From Emydura subglobosa (taxonomy: Eukaryota; Chordata; Testudines; Chelidae): DNA of 64,000 nt. Numbering within the stretch: position 1 is the stretch's first letter; the number at the start of each line of letters is the position of its first letter. This document shows, one piece after another, positions 11,834 to 22,170 of this stretch. The notes under the pieces were generated by a model. It had not been told where the DNA came from and ran no database searches. It saw nothing but the letters and a program-made list of their open reading frames with translations. The stretch lies in NCBI GenBank assembly GCA_007922225.1, contig ML679959.1, positions 19,554,913 to 19,618,912 on the forward strand, given 5' to 3'. The translations under genes and the position numbers were made by a program.

Positions 11834-12114
11834 GGGTGTGGCTACATTGTAGAAAAAAAGACACATGGTCTCAGTGCCTGGGTCAATTGACTGGGGCTCA
11901 CATTATGGGGCTAAAAATACAGTGTAAACATTTAGCCTCAGGCTGGAGTCCAGGCTCTGATACCCAGTAATGGGTGTGAGTCTCAGAGCCCATGCTCCAG
12001 CCTAGCCCCAAACATCTACGCTGTGACTTTTAGTCCCGTGATGCGAACCCATGTCAGTTGACCTGGGCTCTGAGACTTGCTGATGTGGGTTGTTTTTTGC
12101 AGTGTTGACATACC
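11834..12114. mobile_element. 281-bp fold-back MITE (Harbinger-type ends)
   Basis: The whole element folds on itself. The left arm runs 'gggtgtggctacattg ... ctgggtcaattgactggg ... ggggctaaaaatacagtgtaaaca'. The reverse complement of the right arm runs 'ggtatgtcaacactgc ... caggtcaactgacatggg ... gggactaaaagtcacagcgtaga'. The inner 'ctggagtccaggctctga' and 'tcagagcccatgctccag' are also complementary. The 'gg(t/g)atgtcaacact' start resembles the Harbinger-type elements elsewhere in the window. The flanking trinucleotides (gca and tgg) do not show a clear TTA duplication. Confidence 0.7.
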
Positions 12115-13329
12115 TGGATCCACCTCAGTGTGTCATTTCCATCCACTTAATCCCTTTGCCTGTATATGCTTTCCCCCCAGTTTTTTATTTGTTGAGACAT
12201 TAAAACAATTTCCCCCCTTTGTATCCTCTGGCTAGCAAGAAGCAAAGAGACCAACACTCTTCACCCATGAACAGGCAGGATAATAAAGCAGAAGGAAATA
12301 AAAATAAAGAAAAAAAATACAAGCTGGTACAGCACTGTATTTGTGTTTTCCCCATCAGCTCAGTGAGCATCTGCAATATTGTATTACTGCCACCATCTGG
12401 AGCAGTCTGAGCCTATGAATCAGCAGTGGCCCTAAAATCACATACACGCTTTCAAAATGGTGTCTTCCAATAGTACACAGGCACTGCTGGCATCTCTTGG
12501 GTGCTTGAATTACAGGAGACACAGGACACCAAAGAGCATTTCCCTAAGGTGAGAGACTCATCAGGTGTCTGTGTAATGTAGTGGGCTGGAAAATAGGAGA
12601 CCAATTCTGTAGTGTACCCCCTTCAGGCATTTTCACTTGTGCGTTTGGTTTCCATTATTAGACTTTGAATAAAGGGGTTGATGCCTTTGAAGTTAAGTGT
12701 TCACTGACAACCCGCTTAGGCGTTTCCCTAACTGATGAATAGCTACATTACAATGGTGCTTCATTACCCTCCTGCCAGCAGATGGAGACATTGCCTTATG
12801 GCAGTGGGATCCATTATCTCCATCGGTTAATACTTTCATAGTTTTCTGGCAATGTCTGATTTGTTTCAGTTAGCGCAAAACAAGCAAACAAAAACTATGT
12901 TGTACACTGATCCTGCATATAGCAGACTGACTAAAATTAGCTCATATAATTAACTCACTTAAATTAAATGACAAAGTATTGCATTCTTTTGGGAAAGCAT
13001 GTGCAATTGGATGAATTAGTTTACCTTAGCAGTGTACTTTGCAACTGGTTCTGATGTTCTACATGCCGTATGACTGTTGAAAATGCCTTTTATGTAAAAA
13101 ATGTGGTTGTGTGTCAGTGATTACTATAGGGTCCATTGCTGAGGTGCCTAAACATTATTGCCCAAGTTAAGCAGCACTCCTTTCTTGTTGATTAATGTGC
13201 TCAGCAGTGCAGTAAAACAAGCATGTATTTTGGCAAAGCAGCAAAGGAAAGCAATAGATTTGCATTGTAATCTAGTTAAGAGTACGGAATTGAAAGCAGT
13301 CGTAGTCCCATCAATAACACTGTCTACTT
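12115..13329. other. Unique-looking sequence, nothing recognised
   Basis: No gene or named repeat. There are ordinary A-rich stretches near 12,290-12,320. The overlapping frames on both strands at 13,148-13,355 show no domain and are taken as chance. Confidence 0.45.
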
Positions 13330-13430
13330 CTGTGGCCTTTGACAAATCCTTTTAACTCTCTTCTTCAATTTTCATATCTATAAAATGGGGATTATACTTA
13401 CCTCACAAACGTGCTGAACAGATTAGTTCA
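13330..13430 (+). repeat. MIR-like SINE fragment
   Basis: 'ctgtggcctttgacaaatccttttaactctcttcttcaattttcatatctataaaatggggattatacttacctcac' follows the MIR consensus in order, including the 'ataaaatggggatta' core. The tRNA-derived head is missing. Confidence 0.7.
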
Positions 13431-13564
13431 TACTTGTATTATTATTTGGGAAAGATGTATAGAGTTGCCATGTGATATATATTTTGCTGTCATAACATGA
13501 AAAATAGTGTATTTTTACTAACTAAAGGCAATTGTTAGCAGTCGAATAAGGGTTTCATTTATAT

Positions 13565-13678
13565 TTTTAGTCCAGAGTCTAATCTCACACAGGGTTTGCA
13601 TTGTTGCAGTCTATTTACTTCAGTGGTGTTTTCCTGATTTACATATTGCTGTAACTTAAATCAGAATGAGGCCCGTAT
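13565..13678. repeat. Palindromic 'gatttac...' MITE
   Basis: The block 'agtctaatctcacaca ... gtctatttacttcagtggtgttttcctgatttac ... cttaaatcagaatgaggcccg' has complementary outer arms and the 'acttcagtgg' centre of the palindromic family. Confidence 0.5.
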
Positions 13679-14029
13679 GTGTTAGATTTTATTTATTTAT
13701 TTTTGCTTGGTTGATCTGGAGTCACAGTTGATGAGGATATGAGGAATACTGGCAGACAGATGAAGGGTAGCTGGCTACTTATGAATGGATAACTTGTTCA
13801 CTTGGAGAGCTTGTTGCATGGGAGAAGTGTCTTTATGCCCCTAGTGGCTCCACTGCGCTTTGCAGTCTCCATTCCTCCCCAGAAGCCCATATAATGTAAC
13901 ATTTTCAAATGAATATCACTGCCATGCAAGTTAAATGACTGACTTGAAATCATGTAAGTTAAGTTATTTTACTGCAACGAGAGTTGCACAAATGGGCAGA
14001 ATTGAGTTTGTGTGTTTTAGTTTATCTAG

Positions 14030-14096
14030 GGTCCTATCCTCATCCCATGAAAGTCAGTGGCAAAGCTCCCATTGACAACCGTGGGAGCTGGATTGG
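14030..14096. repeat. Palindromic 'cccattgacaacc' MITE
   Basis: 'ggtcctatcctcatcccatgaaagtcagtggcaaagctcccattgac' faces 'aaccgtgggagctggattgg'. It is a decayed hairpin of the 'gaagtcaatgg' family with no coding content. Confidence 0.45.
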
Positions 14097-15009
14097 AGAA
14101 CGGTGTAAATAAATGGTTTGCCTGAACCCAAGTGTACAGTACAGCAATTAACAGGGCCTTTTGTTAGCACATGAACTCTTCTGCTCTCCGTCTCTCCCTA
14201 TTGTTACTCTCACTGTTATTCGTGGAGCTCTGTTATAAAAGATTTATTTTATTTCTTGCAATCAACACATTCATTTGCCCCCCCCCCTCCTTCTTTCATA
14301 TCCCTTGTGTTTTTAATTAACATTTCAAAATCCATGCCTCTCCCCTGTTTTGAAGAATCCAGGCTCATCTGCATTTCAATAGCACACCTCTAAAATTGTA
14401 CAGGCTTTGTATTAAATACCAATTAACAATTGCTTTCTCTGTCTAAATCATCTAGTTGCCATGAAAAGGTTTAATGGCAAGCCTTAAATGTATATGGCAC
14501 TTAAAATATTTAAATATTAGATATTATAGCTAGAAGAAGTGAAGTTTTAATAGCTGGGTTAAATGGGTTGTAAATAAATGTGTTAAGTATGATACTATTT
14601 ATTATGATATTCCTAAGCTTTTTACATTTATTTCATTAGATTAATACATTGTGCCTCTCCATAGCTGTCTAGGTGAACCTAGAATTTCAAAACACAAGCT
14701 GTGAACTAATATGTCAAAAGAGCATTAAGATGAGCCTCCCATAAAAGGTCCTCCAGGCTAGTCCTTTCTATCATCCACCTTGTAATGCTAATCACCCTCT
14801 CCCCTGCCATCCATAAAAGTCCAGATAATAGCTCATGATGTGTGAAAGTGAGTTCTAGAGTCAAAGATCTGTTACTGAGACCATCTGACAGCCACACACC
14901 TACTGTTTATCCTACAGGATCTTTTTAGCTTGATCACCTCAAATCCTGGTGCACTTTGCTCCCTCCTGTTCTCTGCCTGTAGCACATAATAATCTAGTCT
15001 CCTGTGGGT

Positions 15010-15142
15010 TGTAATACTTGGGTTTCGTTCCAGTTGTTGGGTGTAGTGTGTGGGTGCTGGGTGATGCTGGTGGCCTGTGATATACTGGAGGCCAGTCTAG
15101 ATGGTCTACTGGTCCCTTCTCGCCTTAAACTCTTGGAGTCTA
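15010..15142 (+). mobile_element. CR1 LINE 3' end
   Basis: The end reads 'gaggccagtctagatggtctactggtcccttctcgccttaaactcttggagtc', which matches the 'agactagatgatca...ggtcccttctggccttaaa' terminus of CR1. It is strongly 5'-truncated. Confidence 0.75.
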
Positions 15143-15345
15143 ATTGCAGTGATACTGCATGGTGGGGATAGGAAGGAAGAGGCCGTCTCTAACAATGAAC
15201 CAAATCAGTGGCTCACTTGCTGATGACCTGGTCTGTTCATTCCCTCTGAAGCACCCGGCATTGGTCACTGTTGGAAAACAGGATACTGGGCTAGATGGAT
15301 CATTGGTCCGACCCCATATGGCCGTTCTTATGTTCTTATTAGGAC
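15143..15345 (+). mobile_element. CR1 LINE 3' end, second subfamily
   Basis: The block ends in 'gatactgggctagatggatcattggtccgaccccatatggccgttcttatgttctt', nearly the same as the terminus at 40,076-40,132. It sits directly against the preceding CR1 tail in the same orientation, so one copy inserted at the end of the other. Confidence 0.8.
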
Positions 15346-15678
15346 TTCGTAAAGTTAAACCCTTAGACCTTAAACTTCACCTGGCAATCTATGGAAGGTA
15401 CTGCAAATGGCATCATGTGCTGCTCCTATGGGGAACACTGCTTAATTAATGGGCAGCTACATTCTGCTCTGACTGCAGTTTCTGAGTAAACCTATCTAGA
15501 GAGTATTACAGTAATTCAGACTGGAGATAATAGGCATGGATAACTGGGGTGACATCTGCATTTTAAAGCAACCTTCTTGCCAAGAACAAGTGACAGAAAA
15601 TACACAGCATGCTGACTGCTACCTGACTCCAGAAGCAATTCCCCACCACATTGGGAATCTTAGTAGCAAACAGTTAAC

Positions 15679-15781
15679 ATAAACCCTGATTCAGGAAAGC
15701 ACTTAAGCATGTGCTTAAGTGCACTTGAAGACAATGGGGTTTAAGCACGTGATTACTGATTTCCTGAATTGGGGTCATGTC
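15679..15781. repeat. Fold-back 'aagcac(g/t)tgcttaag' MITE
   Basis: 'ctgattcaggaaagcacttaagcatgtgcttaagtgcac' faces 'ggtttaagcacgtgattactgatttcctgaattggggtc'. The outer arms 'gattcaggaaa' and 'tttcctgaattg' are complementary. A weaker relative lies at 63,255-63,310. Confidence 0.65.
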
Positions 15782-16660
15782 TCTCAAACAGAGGTGCTGG
15801 TGTAAGTATGATCTTGGTCTTATCTGAGATTTTAATTCTGAGCCTTCCACAATCTCTCTTAAGCAACTGGGTCAATGTTTTCTTGCATGAGCAAGATTAG
15901 AACACATGGAGATGTACAGCTGGGTGTCTTTAGTATACTGTAGACATCTCAACCCACCCCTCTGCCTTTGCCCTCCTGTTGGCTCCATGTATACATAGAA
16001 AAGGAGAGATGGCAAAAATGAGAGAGCCCTCCTGGGAAATAAACAGCTGCCACAAACTATTCTGTGGGATCACTCAGAAAGAAAGGAACAGAACCATTCA
16101 AGCAATTCTTCCTGTCCCTGTTAGAGCTCAACACCACTGCAAAATGAATGGTGTGGAATGGAGCTGGTAGGCCTAAAAGCATGAGACTTTATCTTCAGTT
16201 ATCCACCAGAAGGAGTTCCCCAACCAACATCTCCAGAAGAGCTATGACGTTACTAAGATGCAGTGTGCTTTCAAACTTTAATGCTCCTCCACTGCATGCA
16301 ATAAGAGGGACAATTTAAAAATTAAAATCCTATCCTATACATTTAGCTCTTAAAAAAACAAACAAAAAAAAACCCCGCAGTTACAGTATTTCCATTTTTA
16401 AAAACGATCCCAACCATAATATTTAAATACACAAAAGATCTAACTTTCAGAATAAATACTTGTACAGTACTGATCACTCTTCATGCCAAAATAAGCTTCA
16501 CACAGTGTATTCAGAGATCTATAGCTTCTTTCCTACCTGTAAAAAGAAGCTTTGTGCATGAGAATGCCTTGCTAAGCATTGCATGAAGTGACACATGCCA
16601 CCTCTCTCTGAGCTGCAAGAATGCTTGAAGAGTTTTTCCCTCCATTGTATTTCCCAGTGG
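15782..16660. other. Unique-looking sequence, nothing recognised
   Basis: No gene or named repeat. An A-rich interrupted stretch lies at 16,350-16,375. Confidence 0.45.
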
Positions 16661-16666
16661 TCAATA

Positions 16667-16818
16667 AAAACAACGAGAGTCCTGTAGCACCTTAAAGACT
16701 AACAAGATGCATCAGATGAAGTGGGGTGCAGTCCACAAAAGCTTATGCCTGCAGAAATTTGTTAGTCTTTAAGGTGCTACAGGTCTCTCGTTGTTTTTGC
16801 TATATATAGTCTAACACC
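16667..16818 (+). mobile_element. Inverted-repeat element with degenerate hammerhead-like core
   Basis: Arms 16667-16705 and 16759-16797 are inverted repeats matching at 38 of 39 positions. Between them the plus strand reads CAGATGA, then GTGG...CCAC, then AAAA, then GCTTATGC (16713-16748). That is the order of a hammerhead ribozyme: CUGANGA, stem II, GAAA, short stem III. Two core positions deviate: U4 is A, and the first base of GAAA is A. The 3' tail 'tctaacac...cctctggaac' is shared with the copy at 53,063. Hammerhead motifs are known in the terminal repeats of Penelope-like elements. Assignment to that group is inference. Confidence 0.6.
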
Positions 16819-16974
16819 TCTGGAACTTTGGGCCTGCTCTGTCGAACATTTTTAATAGCCAGCAAAAGCTTACAACAACTATAAGGTAGCTTATTTTTGT
16901 GTGCCCCCACACCAGGCCAAAATTTTTGAACAAGGATTCCTAAATTCATACATTTGAATTCAACTAATGAAATA

Positions 16975-17090
16975 AATGAAACTACAGAAAATCAGCCTGG
17001 AAAGAAGGCACACATTTTTAATCGTGAGACGGCAATTAGTCATTGGAACAGCTTAAGGGAAGTGATGGATTTTCATCACCTCTAGAAATC
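16975..17090 (+). mobile_element. CR1 LINE 3' UTR fragment
   Basis: 'ggcacacatttttaatcgtgagacggcaattagtcattggaacagcttaagggaagtgatggatt' parallels 19,318-19,383 of the longer CR1 copy. Both ends are lost. Confidence 0.65.
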
Positions 17091-17149
17091 AGGCCATTTA
17101 TTTAAGTGCCTAAATGTAAGCACTCACGTCTGTAAATTTGGCCTACGTG

Positions 17150-17235
17150 ACAAGGGTGAACCACAAGTTTGTGGAAAAGTTTGGAATAGAACTCAGGTGT
17201 GCTGACGCCCAGTCTCTTAATCTAAGATAGAGGCT
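17150..17235 (-). repeat. MIR-like fragment, low confidence
   Basis: 'tggaatagaactcaggtgtgctgacgcccagtctcttaat' resembles the reverse strand of the MIR head ('gaaccca ggtctcctgactcccagtcc'). It is short and could be chance. Confidence 0.35.
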
Positions 17236-17900
17236 TTTCTTCCTGAAGAGTATTGAAACCAATCAGGGCTCATATTTCTGGAGGTGCCAGTAAAATGGAA
17301 TATGATTGATTATCTCTGAGTGCACTCACTGGCTGGAAGAGTTAATCAAAATGCCTGGATTGCAGGACAGGGGGTGGGAGATAATAGGTGCCTATATAAG
17401 AAAAAAGCCCCAAATAATGGGACTGTCCCTATAAAACCAGGATATCTGGTCACTCTACTGCAAATCCATAGAGGTGGGTCACACCTCATAAGGGGTAATT
17501 AAATAATTGTCCACTTCAGTGGGGCAGATGAAACTGTGCCACTTTCCTAGCATGACCTATTTCTGTGCTAAATCATTGTTATCATTTTCCGGTCTAGATA
17601 GAAAAACAAACTGAATAAGTAAGCAAACAAATGAATAAATAAATTAGTAGAAGCACTTAAATGTGTGTAGCAGAGGTCATTATTAATGTGCAGAGGCTAC
17701 AAGATCCTTTTATTGCAGACTATATATAAAAGCTGCACTAAGAAAGAATTTCCAGTGAAGTGATGTGAACATTTAGATAAAGAACCAAATGCAATGCAGC
17801 ACACAGTTGACAGAATATTGTCTCCAAACATGCAAATCAACACACCATGGGAAGAGAGTAGTAGTGGAACAGGCTGACTCATATACACCATGGAACAGGG

Positions 17901-17960
17901 ATGTCAGCTTGAGGACAGAGGGGTCAGATTGAACACAGATGGGTCAGATTGAGGACACAT
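17901..17960. repeat. Three 20-bp tandem units
   Basis: Units at 17901-17920, 17921-17940 and 17941-17960 all follow the pattern '(g)gtcag(a/c)ttgaggacacat', the last two most alike. It is a small minisatellite seed with no gene nearby. Confidence 0.7.
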
Positions 17961-18084
17961 TAAAAAGGGGAAATGTAGAGTTTTGATTATAGTCATTTTC
18001 ACTGCTAGTTGTTTTCTCCAGCCCATGGGATCTATTGATATTTCTCCTTGAATAACTGATACTTAATGAGACAGAAACACACTG

Positions 18085-18445
18085 AAAAATTGGAATAAGT
18101 TCTGAAAAGAGCCACAAGAATGATTTGTCAATCTATTTAGTTTATCATAGTGAAGGTGAAGAGGTGACTTGATCAAACCCTGTAAGTACTTACAAGGGGA
18201 GAAGATTTCTTAAATTGGGAACTCTAGCAGACAAAGGCATAAAAAGACACATTCAAACAACACAGGGCAAATGATGGACTCTATCACAAGAAGTATTTAC
18301 CTCAAGATTATATGTCTTTCTAAAAGATATACACTAGCTCAACTAGAAGTTAAGGACTTGATGCAGTCTATGATGTGTGTTATTCAGGAGGTCAGACCAC
18401 AGGGTATAATGGTCCTTTCTGGCCTTAAAATCTCTCTATCATACA
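18085..18445 (+). mobile_element. CR1 LINE 3' end
   Basis: It contains the ordered CR1 tail landmarks 'gagccacaagaatgattt', 'gaggtgacttgatca', 'agtatttacctcaag' and the terminus 'gaggtcagaccacagggtataatggtcctttctggccttaaaatctctctatcat'. It is truncated at its 5' side and non-coding. Confidence 0.8.
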
Positions 18446-19004
18446 CATACAACTGAATTAGTTTAAGAAATATTAAGTAGAAGAGAAATATCAATAGGTT
18501 GCCTGGGTTGGAGTAAACAGATAATAATGAAAATATATAATTAATCTGGAAGGATAAAATGAATGGTTTCATGAAACTGATGAAAAAATTGCTGGTTTCA
18601 GGAAAGTGTTAAAGTACAATTGATTATTTTGAAACTATTAAAATCCTTACAAAATTTCACAAATGCCTATTGATAGCTTCATCAAATTCGCAAATTTGTT
18701 ATCAGGATTAATGAAATTGATGGACTCATATTGGATTCATGAATTCAGAAGACAAAAGACTAAACCATAAAACAGCTTTGATCTGAACTGTGGCGTGTTT
18801 AACAAATATTTTGAGGGAAAAAAAGAGTACAGGAGTGGGGAAAACATCTCCCAACCAATATATCAGGGTGCTAGTTTAAAAAAATAGACAGAATGCCTGG
18901 TCCTGTAATTTTGTCGCATGCAAGCAGATGAGTGCACCTGTGTGGCACCTCAGAGGAATCTCAAGTAGGAATAGAGAGGTTTTTACTTCTGTATTTGGCA
19001 CGGG

Positions 19005-19540
19005 TGCAACTCCTGCTGGAATACTGCGTACAGTTCTAGGGTCCATAGTTTAAGAAGGATGCTTGTAAATGGGAGCAGGTTCAGAGGAGAGCCGCAGGAA
19101 TGATTAAAAGGCTTTCAAATTATACCGTACAGTGACAGCCTCAAAGAGCTCGATCTATTTAGTTTAAGAAAGAAGAGGTTAAGGGGTGACTTGATTAGTC
19201 TATAAATATCTACATGGGGAACAAATATTTGATAACAGGCCCTTCAGTTTAGCAGCGAAAGGTATAATGTGACCCTATGGTTGGAAGTTGAAGCTAGACA
19301 AATTCTGGCTGGAAATGAGGTATACATTTTTAATGGTGTGGTTAATTAAACATTGGAACAATTTATCAAGATTCATGGTAGATTCTCTATCACTGGCAAT
19401 GTTTAAGTCAAGACTGGGACATTTTTCTAAAAGATACACTCTAGTCTAGGAGTTATTTCGGGGAAGTTCTGTGGTCTATATTATATAGGAAGTCAGACTA
19501 GATGATCACAGTGGTCCCATCTGCCTTGGAATCTCAAAAA
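19005..19540 (+). mobile_element. CR1 LINE 3' end, longest copy in the window
   Basis: Landmarks in order are 'tgctggaatactgcgtacag', 'ggagagccgcaggaatgatt', 'aaggggtgacttgattag', 'gctggaaatgaggtatac', 'catcactggcaatgttt' like text, and 'gtcagactagatgatcacagtggtccc'. This is the 3' end of the CR1 coding and untranslated region. The reading frame is not intact. Confidence 0.85.
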
Positions 19541-22094
19541 ACCCTCTCTATTGGACACTTATTATGAATTGCAAACGTTACAGAGTTCAAAACTTGTGCA
19601 AAGATTTTTACTTTCCATGTTTTGGTGAGTCCCAGGTGTTCAGTGCTCAAAAAGAGCAGGGTTGGACTTTTAAGCAGTATTAGCATTAGATGAAAAATTA
19701 AGACGTATTCGAATGCAAGCCTTTGTACTTGAGTCAGGCAAAATAACCAGTATTGTAGGAGACTGATCATGAACAAAGAAAGAATAATCACTATACATGG
19801 AGATGCTGGTCATTTCAGTGGGTATTAGTGAGTATTTTATGTGTTTTTGTTAACTCAGCTCTTATATGTTTGTTAATAATTTTACAAAAGTAACCTAGTT
19901 CCTAGTTTTTTTTTCCCCAAGGGTGGTTGTGATGCTTGTAGCTATTATTGGGTGGGGTAAGGGAGGGAGAAAAGTGCATGTTAGCCCAGCTTTGCTGACA
20001 TTTCTAAAAGATTATCAGGTGCATAGAGAAATGAATGGCCTCGCAGATAAAGAGAAACAGGCTAGTGCACACTGGATATGAAATCAGATAATAAATTCTA
20101 ATCTCTGAGATTTACCACTGAGATGGAGGAAGCCATTTATTTTAAAATTTGTATGGTCTGTTCTGATCCTGCTACACATTGCATGCAGCTGAACTGCTGC
20201 AACCGTGTCCCACTGTCCTACAAAGGGCTATCTGCAAGAAGTAGAAATCTGTCCAAACAAAACAAGATGCAGGATTGGGACCTTGCTTTTTGAGAGCAAT
20301 TTGATCTATTATCGTGCTGTATGGCCAGGAGACGTTTGTGCATGGCAGAACTTAGTCACTGACTTTCACCTCACACTTGGAAATATTTAAACTGAGTTGC
20401 CCCTGAGAGAAAATGAACAGAGCAAAGCAAAATTGAGTTGGGTTTAAGCATTCATGACCTTTCTGCCCTACATATCAGATTAATTTTTCTCCATTGGTGT
20501 TCATATTGTGCTGCATTTAATTGCATATTGCATATTCTTTATTCATAGTATACCAGTGGTAATAATGCAAAATTACATTTTTAATCCCCAGTGATACCTT
20601 AATCTAATGTTGCATTTACCTCTCTTCTTAACTAATCTTCTACCCTCTGAGCAAATTTGATTTAAACCACTGCATTTATTAAAAAGAATTAGCCTAAACT
20701 AGATCAATTTAATACCAACTGCTCATGGGGCCAAGCAGTCCCGTCTATGATTTGCAGCCTAATGTGCCAGGGAGAAAGGGGGAGGAGAGGAATCACCTGC
20801 TTCCGAGGAGTAAAGCATGGAGCTACCTGAAGGTTGAGAAGTGATAGAAATGATCTCCTTTACCCACTGTTCCTTCATCCCCGCGGTAAAGCTCTGCATA
20901 GATTCTAGCCCCTTCCATTCTCTGTTGATGCCCTCAAAGCCCAGGAGTTATTGCAGCCCAAGAGTTCTCATATTTCCTGCATAACTTCCGAAGTTTGGGG
21001 CTTAGGGTAATGGATTGTTTTCCCCTTTTCCCAGTGCCATAAGCTGGAGACCCTCTTGGGGCCATGCAGTCTCTTCCCAGCTGTCAGTCAAGTAGGGAGG
21101 AACTCAGGCTGTGTTGGGAGAAAACTGGTTGTATTCACAGTGTCTCACCAAGGGCTTACTTGCCTTTTATGGCTATCAGGCTGAGCAGAGACTGTGACAG
21201 TCCCTTCGGGAGAGGATTGTGCAGCCATGTAAATGCTACTGCTTCCCATTTGCTCCTGGTCAGAAGAGGCCACTTTGTCTGCTGGTCTAAAGCATGCTAC
21301 AAAAACCCTATGTGCTTTGTGATGTGGAGGGGAGGCTGATGCTTTATGTAGATTGTGCTCCTTTTATTATACAACTAGAGAAGTGGATTTAATTCTTTCT
21401 GAGCACAGCATTCTTTTTTGAAGTTGAGACCTTTATTCTTCTGCGCAGGGCGGAAGATTGAAAACACACGTATTTAATCTCTTCATACTTGAATTGGAGC
21501 AAACACTCCTCCATTCAAACCGGTTAGTACAATTATAAAAATTAATTTTGGGGTAAAGACAAAAAGGCAGATAAATGACATGAAAGAGAAAAGGAAAACA
21601 AAAGCGAGCAGGAAAAATTACATCAGCTCAGTCTCTAGTAGCTTTTTCAAGCTTCATCTTTCCTCTTCCTCCTTTTCCTCTTGGGCATCCACTGACAAAA
21701 CAGCTCTCAAAGGTGCTGAAGGGACTGGCAAATCTAGCAGTCTCTTCAGGTGCCTGTATCTAGAACACACAAACAATTCTTAACAGATTTAAGCGGTCCC
21801 ATTAATTTCATAGGGATGCTTTCAAAAATAAAGGTTGCAAGATAGGGTTCCAGATTTGCTGATAGCCATTCTTTCTCCAGTACGAGTGCTAGCCATTCGT
21901 AAACAGTTGTAAAGTTCATTCCATAAACATGTATGAGAATATTAGCCTAAACAGAAGTTCTTAGTTTAAGTCCAGGTGACGGTTTCAAGTCCACAAAATC
22001 CATTTTTCCCAGAGGAAAAGAGAGGACCCTAACCAACCTGAAAAATATGGAGCATCTTACTGTAGTTGACTAAGAAACCTGATGCTAGAACCTC
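19541..22094. other. Unique-looking sequence, nothing recognised
   Basis: No gene or named repeat. Short frames at 20,205-20,390, 21,064-21,339 and 21,580-21,783 have no domain, and their surroundings show no consistent splice sites. Confidence 0.45.
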
Positions 22095-22170
22095 ATTTAA
22101 CATAAACTGATATAGCTTGACTGATGTCAAAGGAGCTATATTGACTTATACCAACTGATGATCTGGCTCC
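22095..22170. repeat. Palindromic 'gatgtcaa' MITE fragment
   Basis: 'taaactgatatagcttgactgatgtcaaaggagctatattgacttataccaactgatgatctggctcc' has the layout of the family with 'tgactt.aatgg' centre and a 'gatctggc' edge. The inverted arms are poor. Confidence 0.4.
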
